NCBI RefSeq assembly: GCF_009882945.1
Contig: NZ_WTUY01000004.1
Coordinates: 396,858-460,857 of the forward strand
From: Alcanivorax sp. DP30
GTDB lineage: Bacteria; Pseudomonadota; Gammaproteobacteria; Pseudomonadales; Alcanivoracaceae
Length of the DNA stretch: 64,000 bases
Direction of reading: 5' to 3'
The position numbers and the translations under genes were made by a program. Shown in pieces: positions 18,170 to 27,162 of this stretch. Positions within the stretch are counted from its first letter, which is position 1, and every line of letters begins with the position of its first letter. The notes under the pieces are model-generated. The model was not told where the DNA came from and did no database searches. It saw nothing but the letters and a program-made list of their open reading frames with translations.

Positions 18170-19326
18170 GGATCACTCCGGTAGAGATAGTCCAGGTTGT
18201 ACTGTTCATCATCGGTGGGCGACAGCGCCACCACTTCACTGACCCGGCGACGCCCATCAGGCAGACGTTCCAGCTGGATAATCACATCCAGCGCCGAGCC
18301 GATCAGGCGCCCGATGGCCTTCTCACTGGCTTCATAGCCACTGACAGCCAGCAGGGTCTCGATACGAACCAGCGCATCCCGGGTACTGTTGGCATGGATG
18401 GTACTCATGGAGCCCTCGTGGCCAGTGTTCATGGCCTGCAACAACTCAATGATCTCATTGGAGCGCACCTCCCCCAGAATCACCCGGTCAGGGCGCATAC
18501 GCAGGGAATTGACCACCAGTTCCCGAGCGGTCACCTTGCCCTTGCCTTCGGTATTGGCCGGGCGAGTTTCCAGCGACACCACATGGGGGTGGTTGAGCAC
18601 CAGCTCGGCAGAATCCTCGATGGTCAGGATACGTTCCTCACGGGGAATGTACTGGCTGATCAGATTCAGCATGGTGGTCTTGCCAGTCCCGGTACCGCCG
18701 CTGATGATGATATTCCGCCGGGTTTCCACTGCCGTAATCAGGGTATCCAGGCAGGCCTGGGTCAACGAGCCGCTCTGGATCATTTCTTCGGCACTGAGAT
18801 GATTGCGGGTAAATTTACGGATACTGATGCTGGGACCGTTCAGGGCCAGCGGCGGAATAATGGCGTTCACCCGCGAACCATCCGGCAGCCGCGCATCCAC
18901 CATGGGGCTGGACTCATCCAGACGCCGCCCCAGCGGAGCCAGCATGCGACGAATTACCCGGGTCACATGGTCGTCATTGATAAAGCGGACCTGGGCTTTC
19001 TGCAGCACCCCGGCCACTTCGATAAACACATTGTCCGGGCCATTCACCAGAATATCGTTGATGCGTGGATCGTCCAGCAGCGGCTCCAGCGGACCGAAAC
19101 CCAACACCTCGTCCAGGGTGTCTTTCACCAGCTGATTGAGGTCCTGGGTGGAGAGCGGCACCCGGTTCAGGGCGATTTGCTGCCCCACCGCATTGCGGAC
19201 AAATTCAGACAGCAGATCGCGGTTGGCATTGCTGACCTCAATGCCTTCTTCATCCAGCCGCTCCACTACCCAGCGATGGGCGCGGTCTTTTAGCTGCTGG
19301 TATTCCGCGTCAATGCGTCCTGCCAC
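18166..19326 (-). CDS. tadA: TadA/CpaF secretion ATPase of the Flp pilus
   Basis: 386 residues; hexameric GspE/VirB11-family ATPase that powers Flp polymerisation. Walker A is GGTGTGKTT, followed by an Asp box ([20 protein letters not shown]), Walker B region ([14 protein letters not shown]) and His box ([12 protein letters not shown]). The N-terminal ~60 residues are the usual helical domain. It appears intact. 28 bp after tadZ and coupled to tadB. Confidence 0.95.
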   Translation of the reverse strand: MAGRIDAEYQQLKDRAHRWVVERLDEEGIEVSNANRDLLSEFVRNAVGQQIALNRVPLSTQDLNQLVKDTLDEVLGFGPLEPLLDDPRINDILVNGPDNVFIEVAGVLQKAQVRFINDDHVTRVIRRMLAPLGRRLDESSPMVDARLPDGSRVNAIIPPLALNGPSISIRKFTRNHLSAEEMIQSGSLTQACLDTLITAVETRRNIIISGGTGTGKTTMLNLISQYIPREERILTIEDSAELVLNHPHVVSLETRPANTEGKGKVTARELVVNSLRMRPDRVILGEVRSNEIIELLQAMNTGHEGSMSTIHANSTRDALVRIETLLAVSGYEASEKAIGRLIGSALDVIIQLERLPDGRRRVSEVVALSPTDDEQYNLDYLYRSDP

Positions 19327-19354
19327 TCTAAACTCCTTTCATGACAGCAGGGCC

Positions 19355-20548
19355 CTAGCCCTGGCTGCGAATCCGTTGCCACCAGCTTTCGCTGCTCTGG
19401 GCATTGTCCGGCTGCATCTCCAACTTGCTCACCAAACCCTGCAAAGCGCGGCTGTAATGGCTGCGGGGGCTTTGTTCCTGTATCGGTAAACCGGCATTCA
19501 TGGCCATCAGGCGATGCTGCCAGTCCATGGGCAACTGCCCGATGACATCGGCGCCGGCGGTCTCTGCCAGTTCATCGGCGGCAGGCGGCACCCGGTTATC
19601 AGCGCCATCCACCACCAGTCGCACCTGGCTGTCGCGCCCAAGATGGGCACGCCATTCATTACCCAGGGTGCGCACCGCATGGGCCTGATCCACCAGCGGA
19701 TGCATGGCGATCAACAGATGCCGGGCATGGATACCCAGCGCCCGCACCCAGTGACGACGCTGCATGGTGCCCACATTGATGATGATGCGATCAAACATCT
19801 GCATCAGATGATTGAGCGCGATGAAAAGATCCGCGCTGCGGTCTCCTTCCATGTCCTCCCGATTGACCCCGCCCGCCAGAAGACGCAGGCCCGGGCGATA
19901 TTCCTCAAGGGCAGTACCGATCAGGGTATCGTCCAGGGTTTCCGGGCTGGCCAGCAGGTTTTCCAGGCTGTACTCGTTATGCACATCCAGATAAAAGATT
20001 CCCCGCTCGGACGGCTGGGTATCAATGGCCAGGGTTCGCTCATTGGGGAACAGCTGGTTCACACTCAGAGCAATGTTCTGGGTCAGAAAGCGAGTGTCCA
20101 CGGTGGGACTGGCTGAAGCCACCAGCACCAGATTGTTGGTGGCAGACTGGATACGGTCATCATAATGCCCCACCCGCATCAATTGATGCCTACGCAACCG
20201 CTCACGGACATCGCCGGCATCACTGCCGGCCACAAAACAGTCGCGGGCACCGGCGCGCATGGACTGCAACAGCAGCTCCTGATTGGCACGGGCGCATACT
20301 GTAATCACCGTGACCCATGGGCGAGCACTGGTCAGGGCGGTAATGATGGCGAGCGACTGGTCCAGATCCGCATCGGAAATTTCCACCATCACCACATGGG
20401 CGGTGGTGGCCTCCAGCAAACGCAGCACCCGGGTCAGGTCGGTCCGGCTCACCTGCTCCAGGCGGAAGGGTTCTTCGACTACCCGCTCCAGCCAGGCCTC
20501 CAGGCCCGCATCGTCGACAACGGAAAGAACAATGTCATGATCACTCAT
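19355..20548 (-). CDS. tadZ: TadZ/CpaE-like pilus localisation protein
   Basis: 397 residues. The N-terminal ~130 residues resemble a response-regulator receiver (VVMVEISDADLDQSLAIITAL) and the C-terminal part a MinD/ParA-type fold with a degenerate P-loop region (LVLVASASPTVDTRFLTQNI, lacking the GKT of true ParA proteins) and QPSERGIFYLDVHNEYSLEN. This atypical ATPase-receiver fusion is characteristic of TadZ, which positions the Tad machine. ATG 4 nt after the rcpA stop. Confidence 0.85.
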   Translation of the reverse strand: MSDHDIVLSVVDDAGLEAWLERVVEEPFRLEQVSRTDLTRVLRLLEATTAHVVMVEISDADLDQSLAIITALTSARPWVTVITVCARANQELLLQSMRAGARDCFVAGSDAGDVRERLRRHQLMRVGHYDDRIQSATNNLVLVASASPTVDTRFLTQNIALSVNQLFPNERTLAIDTQPSERGIFYLDVHNEYSLENLLASPETLDDTLIGTALEEYRPGLRLLAGGVNREDMEGDRSADLFIALNHLMQMFDRIIINVGTMQRRHWVRALGIHARHLLIAMHPLVDQAHAVRTLGNEWRAHLGRDSQVRLVVDGADNRVPPAADELAETAGADVIGQLPMDWQHRLMAMNAGLPIQEQSPRSHYSRALQGLVSKLEMQPDNAQSSESWWQRIRSQG

Positions 20549-20552
20549 GGGG

Positions 20553-21713
20553 TCACCAGCTCAGGCCGTGGCGGATGGGTTGGGAACCTCGACGCACCTG
20601 TGTGGCCATGTCCAGCCAGCCCATGCTGCTGTTTTGATACCCGGCACCGGGCAGGGTCGCCGGCATTTCCTGCTGCTTCTGGGGCGTCACCAGGTGCGGC
20701 GTCACCACCATCACCAGCTCCTTGTCATTCTTTTCAATCCGGGAAGAGCGGAAAAAGGCGCCAAGAATGGGCAGGTTACCGATGCCCGGTAACCGGTCAC
20801 TGTTACTCACCGTATTGCGACTCACCAGGCCACTGATAATGAAAGTCTCACCGGGGGCCAGGGAAACCGTAGTTTCCGCACGACGCACCCGCAGCCCGGG
20901 CACGGCCACACCACCGGTTTCCACCCCGGCAGAGAAATCCAGCTCGGAGACTTCCGGGGCAACCTTGAGAATGATCTGGTTTTCATCGATAACCGTGGGG
21001 GTCAGGCTCAAGCCAATACCGAATTCCTTGAACTCGATCTGCACGCCTTCCGTGGTACTGCGGGTAGGAATGGGAAATTCCCCACCAGACAGGAAGCTGG
21101 CACTTTGTCCAGACAAACTGGTCAGCGAAGGTTCGGCCAGGGTGTAGGCAAACCCCCCGGCTTCCAGGGCATTAATGGCCAGCACGGAATTGGAACCGAA
21201 GCGGAACAGATTGAAGCCTTCGCTGCTGATTGGTGTCGGTATGCTGCCCGGCACCTGGAAACCACTGCCCGGTACAGCCACTCCTGCCGCTGTATTGCCA
21301 CCGTCCCACACATTGCTGTAGCTCATGCCTAACTGATTCAACTCGGCACGACTCACTTCCAGCACCCGGATGTCGGTCTGCACTTGCGTGCCGAACGGCA
21401 GGGAAGATCCCAGGGTCGTCGCAACCACCACCGTACTGCGCAACGGCTTGCTCTCGCCGCGCAACCAGATTGAGAGCACCGCGGAGCCTTCCGCCTTGGC
21501 AGTCAGCAGAAGCTCCTGACCGCCCGTCACCGTCAGCGCTGCCACCGCAGGATCTGAAGTCGCCACCTTGGCCACCGCCGATGGAAAGGTCAGCACCTTC
21601 TGGTCTCCCGGCGCCACGCGCATGGACCCGGCGAGACCTTCCGCCTGGGCCGGCATCAGCCATACCGACACCAGCACCATCATGGCCAATCTGAACAGCC
21701 TGCTAACGCACAT
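20553..21713 (-). CDS. rcpA: RcpA/CpaC-type secretin
   Basis: 386 residues from the ATG at 21713 (GAGGAG upstream; overlap of 11 nt with rcpC). Signal peptide to about residue 23 (LVSVWLMPAQA). The N-terminal domain carries the pilus-specific secretin motif around GDQKVLTFPSAVAKVATSDP and then secretin domain features: RADIxVLE-like TDIRVLEVSRAELNQLGM, the core GQSASFLSGGEFPIP, and the C-terminal VTPHLVTP. Forms the outer-membrane ring for the Flp pilus. Confidence 0.93.
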   Translation of the reverse strand: MCVSRLFRLAMMVLVSVWLMPAQAEGLAGSMRVAPGDQKVLTFPSAVAKVATSDPAVAALTVTGGQELLLTAKAEGSAVLSIWLRGESKPLRSTVVVATTLGSSLPFGTQVQTDIRVLEVSRAELNQLGMSYSNVWDGGNTAAGVAVPGSGFQVPGSIPTPISSEGFNLFRFGSNSVLAINALEAGGFAYTLAEPSLTSLSGQSASFLSGGEFPIPTRSTTEGVQIEFKEFGIGLSLTPTVIDENQIILKVAPEVSELDFSAGVETGGVAVPGLRVRRAETTVSLAPGETFIISGLVSRNTVSNSDRLPGIGNLPILGAFFRSSRIEKNDKELVMVVTPHLVTPQKQQEMPATLPGAGYQNSSMGWLDMATQVRRGSQPIRHGLSW

Positions 21714-22542
21714 AGGTGCTCCTCGAATCCGATCCTTCGTAAACTTCCACCCGTTGCCCCGGTGCCGCACGACGCACAGGGGGCGCCTTGCTGGGGAACA
21801 GGTCGCGGTAATACACCGGCTTGCTACGGCCTCCGGCTGCCACACTCTTGTCCTCACTGGCCACCACGGCCAGCCGCAGCGCCCCTTGCTCCTCCGCCAG
21901 CAACACCGCCGGCATCTTGTCACTGGGCACCGCCAGCACAACGGTATTGTTGCGCCGTTGCCGCTCTTGATCCTGGTTAGACTGGGCTTCCGCCATGGCT
22001 CCCTTCACCGCCAGCACCTGCACATTGCTGAGCAGCACCATGGCTGCCGGGTTATCCCGCTCGCCATCGCCCTTGCGGAAGGCCACCACCACATCCACCA
22101 GATCACCCGGCGTCACCAACCCACCTGCCATGACCACGTCATCCACGGCCACCGCCAACGCACGGTACCCTGCCGGCAAGGTGCCAGGCAGGGTACCGCC
22201 GGGTTCCAGATGATTTCGGGAAAGCAGCTCGCCCGGACGGGCAAACTGGCGTAATTCTTTACCGACCACCTCTTCATCCGCGGTCAGCACATTGGCGATC
22301 GGAGCAGGGGAAGACACCACCGCCAGGGATTCTTCATCCAGCACATCGCCAATGGCAAGGTTCTCCGTCACCACCCAATAGCGAAATGTCGGCGCCTGTT
22401 GCTCCTGTGTGACACGATCCTTGTCTTCCGGCGCCACCTTCAGGGAAGGGGACGGGTCACGACTCAACCCCACCACCGCCAGTATCAGGGCAACCAATGC
22501 CACCACCAGGGCGGGCAGCATGTACAACAGTCTCGATCCCAT
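21703..22542 (-). CDS. rcpC: RcpC/CpaB pilus assembly protein
   Basis: 279 residues. One N-terminal membrane anchor (LYMLPALVVALVALILAVVG), then a SAF/beta-clip domain (ENLAIGDVLDEESLAVVSSP; GYRALAVAVDDVVMAGGLVTPGDLVDVV). CpaB/RcpC links the secretin to the periplasm and can modify Flp surface properties. ATG with GGAGAG upstream. Confidence 0.9.
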   Translation of the reverse strand: MGSRLLYMLPALVVALVALILAVVGLSRDPSPSLKVAPEDKDRVTQEQQAPTFRYWVVTENLAIGDVLDEESLAVVSSPAPIANVLTADEEVVGKELRQFARPGELLSRNHLEPGGTLPGTLPAGYRALAVAVDDVVMAGGLVTPGDLVDVVVAFRKGDGERDNPAAMVLLSNVQVLAVKGAMAEAQSNQDQERQRRNNTVVLAVPSDKMPAVLLAEEQGALRLAVVASEDKSVAAGGRSKPVYYRDLFPSKAPPVRRAAPGQRVEVYEGSDSRSTYVR

Positions 22543-22611
22543 GTTCTCTCCGGAACATCCTTGTCGGTTTTATTTGTTATCCCGCGCCAGAAACTCCGCA
22601 ATGCTGACCGC

Positions 22612-23094
22612 TCAGAATGCGGCTCTTGCATCCACATCCAGTTGCGCAGGTAATGGCGGGAACTCCCCCAGCATGCCGAAATTCAACGCCGGCGCAATGG
22701 GATTCGCCGCATAATTGCTATAAACCAGCTCGCAGCGAAGCATTTCGATACCGCCCACTGTCTCCAGAGCGCAGGCGGAATCCGTATCAAGATTCCGCAG
22801 ACTCTGAGGCAGCTGTGCCACCAGCCCGGCCAACGCATTATTGGCACGCTGGGTCACGGCGGCGGACAGTGCTTCGCTTTCGTAGGCAGAACGATCCAGA
22901 TACAGGGCGGTGGCCACTGCCGCGTCCACCGCATTCTGCATCCTGTATTGGGCAAAAAAGGTAAGGCCGTACACCGCCGCGCCATACAACATGGCCACCA
23001 CGAACGGAAACAGCATGATGAATTCGAGTGCTACCGCACCGAATTGCCGGCGACGAATGTTCACAACAGAACGTCCAGCCTGGTCAGGCGTCAA
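22612..23094 (-). CDS. tadE: TadE-like pseudopilin
   Basis: About 160 residues if read from a TTG at 23094 that overlaps the flp stop; a GTG at 23064 gives 150 residues and is also possible. It carries a prepilin-like N-terminus (RRRQFGAVALEFIMLFPFVV): cleavage after Gly, Glu at +5 and a hydrophobic helix. TadE proteins are minor pseudopilins of the Tad system. About 70 bp separate it from rcpC. Confidence 0.85.
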   Translation of the reverse strand: MTPDQAGRSVVNIRRRQFGAVALEFIMLFPFVVAMLYGAAVYGLTFFAQYRMQNAVDAAVATALYLDRSAYESEALSAAVTQRANNALAGLVAQLPQSLRNLDTDSACALETVGGIEMLRCELVYSNYAANPIAPALNFGMLGEFPPLPAQLDVDARAAF

Positions 23095-23327
23095 CCGCCA
23101 CCACCGCCACCGCCACCCGCAGCGGCATCGTCAAAGAGATCGGTGAAGGCCGTTTCTATGGCATCGCTACCCACTGTAGTCAGTGCAACACCAATGATGA
23201 TGATAAGAGCTGCGGCCAGCACGATATATTCCAGCGCACTGGCGCCACGCTGACCATGGGCACGACCCGGCATACGGGTAAATAAGCGCGCCAGAAGGGA
23301 ATAATAAATTCGGGACAAACTACTCAT
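23091..23327 (-). CDS. flp: Flp-type pilin with a poly-glycine tail
   Basis: 78 residues; major structural pilin of the Tad pilus. The leader ends ...HGQRG and the predicted mature protein begins ASALEYIVLAAAL, with the Flp-specific Glu5-Tyr6 and a hydrophobic helix, giving a ~50-residue mature pilin. Its C-terminus is AAA followed by eight glycines encoded by mixed GGT/GGC codons, which is not a usual Flp ending. ATG with GGAG upstream; first gene of the leftward operon. Only one pilin gene was seen. Confidence 0.92.
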   Translation of the reverse strand: MSSLSRIYYSLLARLFTRMPGRAHGQRGASALEYIVLAAALIIIIGVALTTVGSDAIETAFTDLFDDAAAGGGGGGGG

Positions 23328-23665
23328 GATTAATCTCCATTGACATCCTTGTATACCTGTCTTGTCTGCATATGAAGCCGTTTTGATATGCTAGGCATCC
23401 ACGGAAACAGGCTCAACCATTGCTGCGTAGGCATTCTGTTATCCATGTTTCCGTCACGTAAACGCTAACACCACCGTTCCAGAATTACGCAGCACCAGCT
23501 TCCCACCGGTTTTATAAGAACGACAAGCGGTTAAGAATGCATTTTTGTGATAACGATCACAGCGACAAAGCAATGCAAATATGTTAAGGGCAGATAATTG
23601 AGTCGGTCTTCGAAAGCAAAAAAGCGGGAAGGAACCCCGCCTTCTGACCACTTTCCTGCAGACAC
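23328..23665. promoter_or_regulatory. Presumed tad operon promoter region
   Basis: About 340 bp without a gene between flp and the rpmG terminator. Two copies of an inverted heptamer (GGAAACA / TGTTTCC in minus orientation) at about 23411-23455 followed by GTGGATG/ATGGAT sequences could be an operator, but no promoter boxes are clear. Confidence 0.35.
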
Positions 23666-23693
23666 AAAAAAACCCGGCCAGGCCGGGTTTTTT
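23666..23693. terminator. Rho-independent terminator of rpmBG
   Basis: AAAAAAA, then stem ACCCGGCC / GGCCGGGT, then six T; usable in both directions and correctly placed after rpmG. Confidence 0.92.
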
Positions 23694-23725
23694 CTGTCCG
23701 TATTGCCAGGCAGCAATGATCAATA

Positions 23726-23893
23726 TTACTTGATCTTCGCTTCCTTGTAGGCAACGTGCTTGCGCACAACCGGATCGTACTTCTTGGTTTCCATCTTTTC
23801 AGGATGGAGACGCTTGTTTTTGGTCGTGGTGTAGAAGTGACCAGTGCCAGCAGAGGACACCAGACGGATCTTTTCACGAATCGGACCAGCCAT
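23726..23893 (-). CDS. rpmG: 50S ribosomal protein L33
   Basis: 55 residues, normal length: begins [20 protein letters not shown] and ends [10 protein letters not shown]. It is the cysteine-free (zinc-independent) form of L33. It is 23 bp after rpmB, the standard rpmB-rpmG pair, and is followed by a strong terminator. Confidence 0.98.
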   Translation of the reverse strand: MAGPIREKIRLVSSAGTGHFYTTTKNKRLHPEKMETKKYDPVVRKHVAYKEAKIK

Positions 23894-23916
23894 GGGTTAG
23901 CTCCTTAAATTCAGTC

Positions 23917-24153
23917 TTAAACGCGTTCGCCGCGGGAACGAATATCGGCCAGAACGGTATCAATACCTTTCTTGTCGATAATGCGCATGCCCTTGGAGCT
24001 GACGCGCAGGCGAACAAAACGCTTCTCGGACTCAACCCAGAAACGGTGGTGGTGCAGATTCGGCTCAAAACGACGCTTCGTCTTGATGTGCGAATGCGAA
24101 ATATTGTTGCCCGTTACAGGGCGCTTACCGGTCACCTGGCAAACTTTGGACAT
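23917..24153 (-). CDS. rpmB: 50S ribosomal protein L28
   Basis: 78 residues from ATG 24153: begins [17 protein letters not shown] and has [21 protein letters not shown] longer open frame upstream has no family character. First gene of the rpmBG pair. Confidence 0.98.
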   Translation of the reverse strand: MSKVCQVTGKRPVTGNNISHSHIKTKRRFEPNLHHHRFWVESEKRFVRLRVSSKGMRIIDKKGIDTVLADIRSRGERV

Positions 24154-24338
24154 TGTCTTGCTCCGTAAATCTTCCTGCGGGGACGGTAGAGCCCCGGAAA
24201 AGGCGCGATTTATACCAGTGGACCGCTCAAGATTCAAGCACAATCTTGGAATCCGATCCCGATTCACCAACATTCAAGGGCTTAGCGGCGAGCAACCTTC
24301 CAAACGGTAGAGATCGACCCTCGCCGCATTCCAACTGT

Positions 24339-25013
24339 CTACACCGCCCCACGGGCCGCCAGGGACACCCAGCCCCCATCGCCAATTACCAGATGATCCA
24401 GCACCCGGATGTCCACCAGCGCCAAAGCTTCTACCAGGCGCCGGGTAATCGCGTGGTCCGACTGGCTGGGTTCGGCCACCCCGGAAGGATGATTATGGGC
24501 CAGGATCACCGCAGCGGCATTATGCTCCATGGCCCGGCGCAGCACTTCCCGGGGATACACCGCCGCCGCATCTATGGTGCCCTGGAACAGCTGCTCATAG
24601 GCAATCAGCCGGTGCTTGTTATCCAGGAACAGACAGGCAAACACTTCATAGGGCAGCCCGCGCAACCGGGCCGTAAGCAATTGCCCGGCCTTGTCCGGAT
24701 TATCCAGCGGCAGGCCGCGCTCCAGAGGCTCGGCCAGATAGCGCCGTCCCAGCTCCAGCGCTGCCAGCAACAGGGCCCGGCGCGCCGTCCCCATGCCCGG
24801 CAGCCGCGCCATGGCCTCAGGACTGCTGTCCAGCATGGCGCGCAATCCGCCACCGGCGGACAGTTGCCGCCGCGCCAGATCCACCGCTGTTATCCCCTGC
24901 TGCCCGGTTCGCAGAAAAATGGCCAGCAACTCCGCATCACTGAGCGCCTCTGCGCCACGCGCCAGTAACTTCTCCCTCGGCCGCTCATCCGTCGGCCAAT
25001 CTGTAATCGCCAT
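24339..25013 (-). CDS. radC: RadC-family JAB/MPN metalloprotein
   Basis: 224 residues from ATG 25013 ([17 protein letters not shown]), the typical start. N-terminal helix-hairpin-helix region ([31 protein letters not shown]) and the C-terminal JAB1/MPN metal site: HNHPSG with a downstream SQSDHAIT Asp, and upstream Glu. Name is historical; a DNA-repair role is not established. Lies between rpmB and coaBC (divergent from coaBC) as in many gammaproteobacteria. Confidence 0.95.
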   Translation of the reverse strand: MAITDWPTDERPREKLLARGAEALSDAELLAIFLRTGQQGITAVDLARRQLSAGGGLRAMLDSSPEAMARLPGMGTARRALLLAALELGRRYLAEPLERGLPLDNPDKAGQLLTARLRGLPYEVFACLFLDNKHRLIAYEQLFQGTIDAAAVYPREVLRRAMEHNAAAVILAHNHPSGVAEPSQSDHAITRRLVEALALVDIRVLDHLVIGDGGWVSLAARGAV

Positions 25014-25303
25014 GACTTTCCCTAGTCCTGTTAACGGCCAGCCTGAAAAACTCGCCCTTCCCCCCACGAAACTGGCAGGCATACACACCACAGCTCTCCA
25101 CACCTGCTGATCAACCCACAGCCACCGCAGGCTGGAAACCCCGGATCTTCTCGTATGTCCCCAGGCATCCAGCAATCAGCGTCAATGCGTGATGCGCATC
25201 ATATTGAGTGCTACCCTATGCGGCTGAAATTAGTAGCACTTTCGGGGCAGCGCTGGCAGGGGAGATTTGCCATGATTGCCGTCAGCCATTTAAGGGTTTT
25301 CGC

Positions 25304-26503
25304 ATGCAACGACTGGTCAACAAACGCATCCTGCTGGGGGTAACCGGCGGTATCGCAGCTTACAAGGCCGCCGATCTGGTGCGCCGCCTGCAGGACGCCG
25401 GCGCCCAGGTCCGGGTGGTCATGACCCAGGGTGCCTGTGAATTCATCACCCCGCTGACCATGCAGGCCCTGTCCGGCAACCCGGTGCACACCACCCTGCT
25501 GGACCCGGCCGCCGAAGCCGCCATGGGGCATATCGAGCTGGCCCGCTGGGCGGATCTGGTGCTGATCGCCCCGGCGTCCGCCAACTTCATGGCGCGACTG
25601 GCCCACGGCCACGGCAACGACCTGCTCAACACCCTGTGTCTGGCCACCGGCGCCCCCATCGCCATCGCCCCGGCCATGAACCAGCAGATGTGGGCCGATA
25701 AAAGCACCCAGCAAAACCTGCTGATGCTCCAGGAAAAGGGCGTACACGTCTTCGGCCCCGGTTCCGGCAGCCAGGCCTGCGGCGATGTGGGTGCCGGGCG
25801 CATGCTCGAGCCCATGGAAATCATTGAGCAGGCCGCTGACGTGTTCGATTACGAACTGCTCACTGGCAAGCACGTGGTGATCACCGCCGGCCCCACCCGG
25901 GAAGCCATCGACCCGGTGCGCTACATCACCAACAAGAGCTCCGGGAAAATGGGCTTTGCCCTGGCGGAAGCCGCCGCCGAGGCCGGTGCCCGTGTCACCC
26001 TGATCGCCGGGCCGGTGAACCTGCCCACGCCCAACCGGGTGACCCGCATTGACGTGAACCGCGCCGTGGACATGTTTGATGCCTGCATGCAGGTGGTCAG
26101 CGACGGCTGCGATGTGTTCATCGCCACCGCCGCCGTGGCGGACTACCGCCCCACCGTCACCGCCGATCACAAGATCAAGAAATCCACCGAGGAAATTCAC
26201 CTCACCCTGGTGAAAAACCCGGACATCGTTGCCTCCGTGGCCGAACACGAAAAGCGTCCCTTCACCGTGGGCTTCGCCGCGGAAACCCAGGACGTGATGG
26301 CCTACGCCCAGGGCAAACTGGTCAACAAGAAACTGGACATGATCGCCACCAACGACGTGTCCGGCAGCAACGTGGGTTTCAACAGCGACAACAACGCCCT
26401 CACCGTGATCTGGCCCGGCGGCCACAAGGTGTTGCCGCTGGCTTCCAAGGCCCAGATTGCCAAACAGCTTATTGAACTGATTGCGATCAGGTATAAGGAT
26501 TGA
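25304..26503 (+). CDS. coaBC: Bifunctional phosphopantothenoylcysteine decarboxylase/synthetase CoaBC
   Basis: 399 residues from ATG 25304 ([20 protein letters not shown]); the frame is open further upstream but conservation starts here. N-terminal flavin-dependent decarboxylase ([11 protein letters not shown]; active-site His in [21 protein letters not shown] substrate motif) and C-terminal CTP-dependent synthetase ([21 protein letters not shown]). Two consecutive steps of coenzyme A synthesis. Divergent from radC. Confidence 0.97.
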   Translation: MQRLVNKRILLGVTGGIAAYKAADLVRRLQDAGAQVRVVMTQGACEFITPLTMQALSGNPVHTTLLDPAAEAAMGHIELARWADLVLIAPASANFMARLAHGHGNDLLNTLCLATGAPIAIAPAMNQQMWADKSTQQNLLMLQEKGVHVFGPGSGSQACGDVGAGRMLEPMEIIEQAADVFDYELLTGKHVVITAGPTREAIDPVRYITNKSSGKMGFALAEAAAEAGARVTLIAGPVNLPTPNRVTRIDVNRAVDMFDACMQVVSDGCDVFIATAAVADYRPTVTADHKIKKSTEEIHLTLVKNPDIVASVAEHEKRPFTVGFAAETQDVMAYAQGKLVNKKLDMIATNDVSGSNVGFNSDNNALTVIWPGGHKVLPLASKAQIAKQLIELIAIRYKD

Positions 26504-26672
26504 TGACGCCACAAGCCTGACGGCTGCATCGTCAGACTTTCGGCATCCAGTATTACGAACATAATAACGGGTTGGCATTCACGGGTGACCACCCCCCATT
26601 AACGGTCCGGCGGCGACGGGCTTTTTGCGTCAGGCATCAAGCATCAGGCTTCCGGCAAGCAGGAACTGATCC

Positions 26673-27125
26673 ATGAAACTGCAGTACCGCGTTCTCGATC
26701 CGCGTCTTGGCGACAACATTCCGCTGCCCCACTACGCCACCGAAGGCTCCGCCGGCCTCGACCTGCGTGCCATGGTCAAGGAGCCCCTGACCCTGGCCCC
26801 CGGTGACACCCAGTTGCTGCCCACCGGCATGTCTATCTATATCAGCGACCCGGGCTACGCCGGCATGATCCTGCCGCGCTCCGGGCTGGGCCACAAACAC
26901 GGCATCGTACTGGGCAACCTGGTGGGGCTGATCGATTCCGACTACCAGGGTGAACTGATGGTGTCCTGCTGGAATCGTGGCCAGCAGCCCTTCACCGTCG
27001 AGCCCGGGGAACGAATCGCACAGCTGGTGATCGTGCCAGTCATGCAGGTTCAACTGGAACAGGTAGACACTTTCACCAGCACGGAACGCGGCAGTGGCGG
27101 CTTCGGACACAGCGGCCGACAATAA
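26673..27125 (+). CDS. dut: dUTP diphosphatase
   Basis: 150 residues. The five dUTPase motifs are present: [40 protein letters not shown] and the C-terminal [10 protein letters not shown]. Trimeric enzyme making dUMP and preventing uracil incorporation. 37 bp ahead of algC, same strand. Confidence 0.97.
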   Translation: MKLQYRVLDPRLGDNIPLPHYATEGSAGLDLRAMVKEPLTLAPGDTQLLPTGMSIYISDPGYAGMILPRSGLGHKHGIVLGNLVGLIDSDYQGELMVSCWNRGQQPFTVEPGERIAQLVIVPVMQVQLEQVDTFTSTERGSGGFGHSGRQ

Positions 27126-27162
27126 TTACGCTTTTCAGCCATAACGGCTTTGGGAGGGGGAT

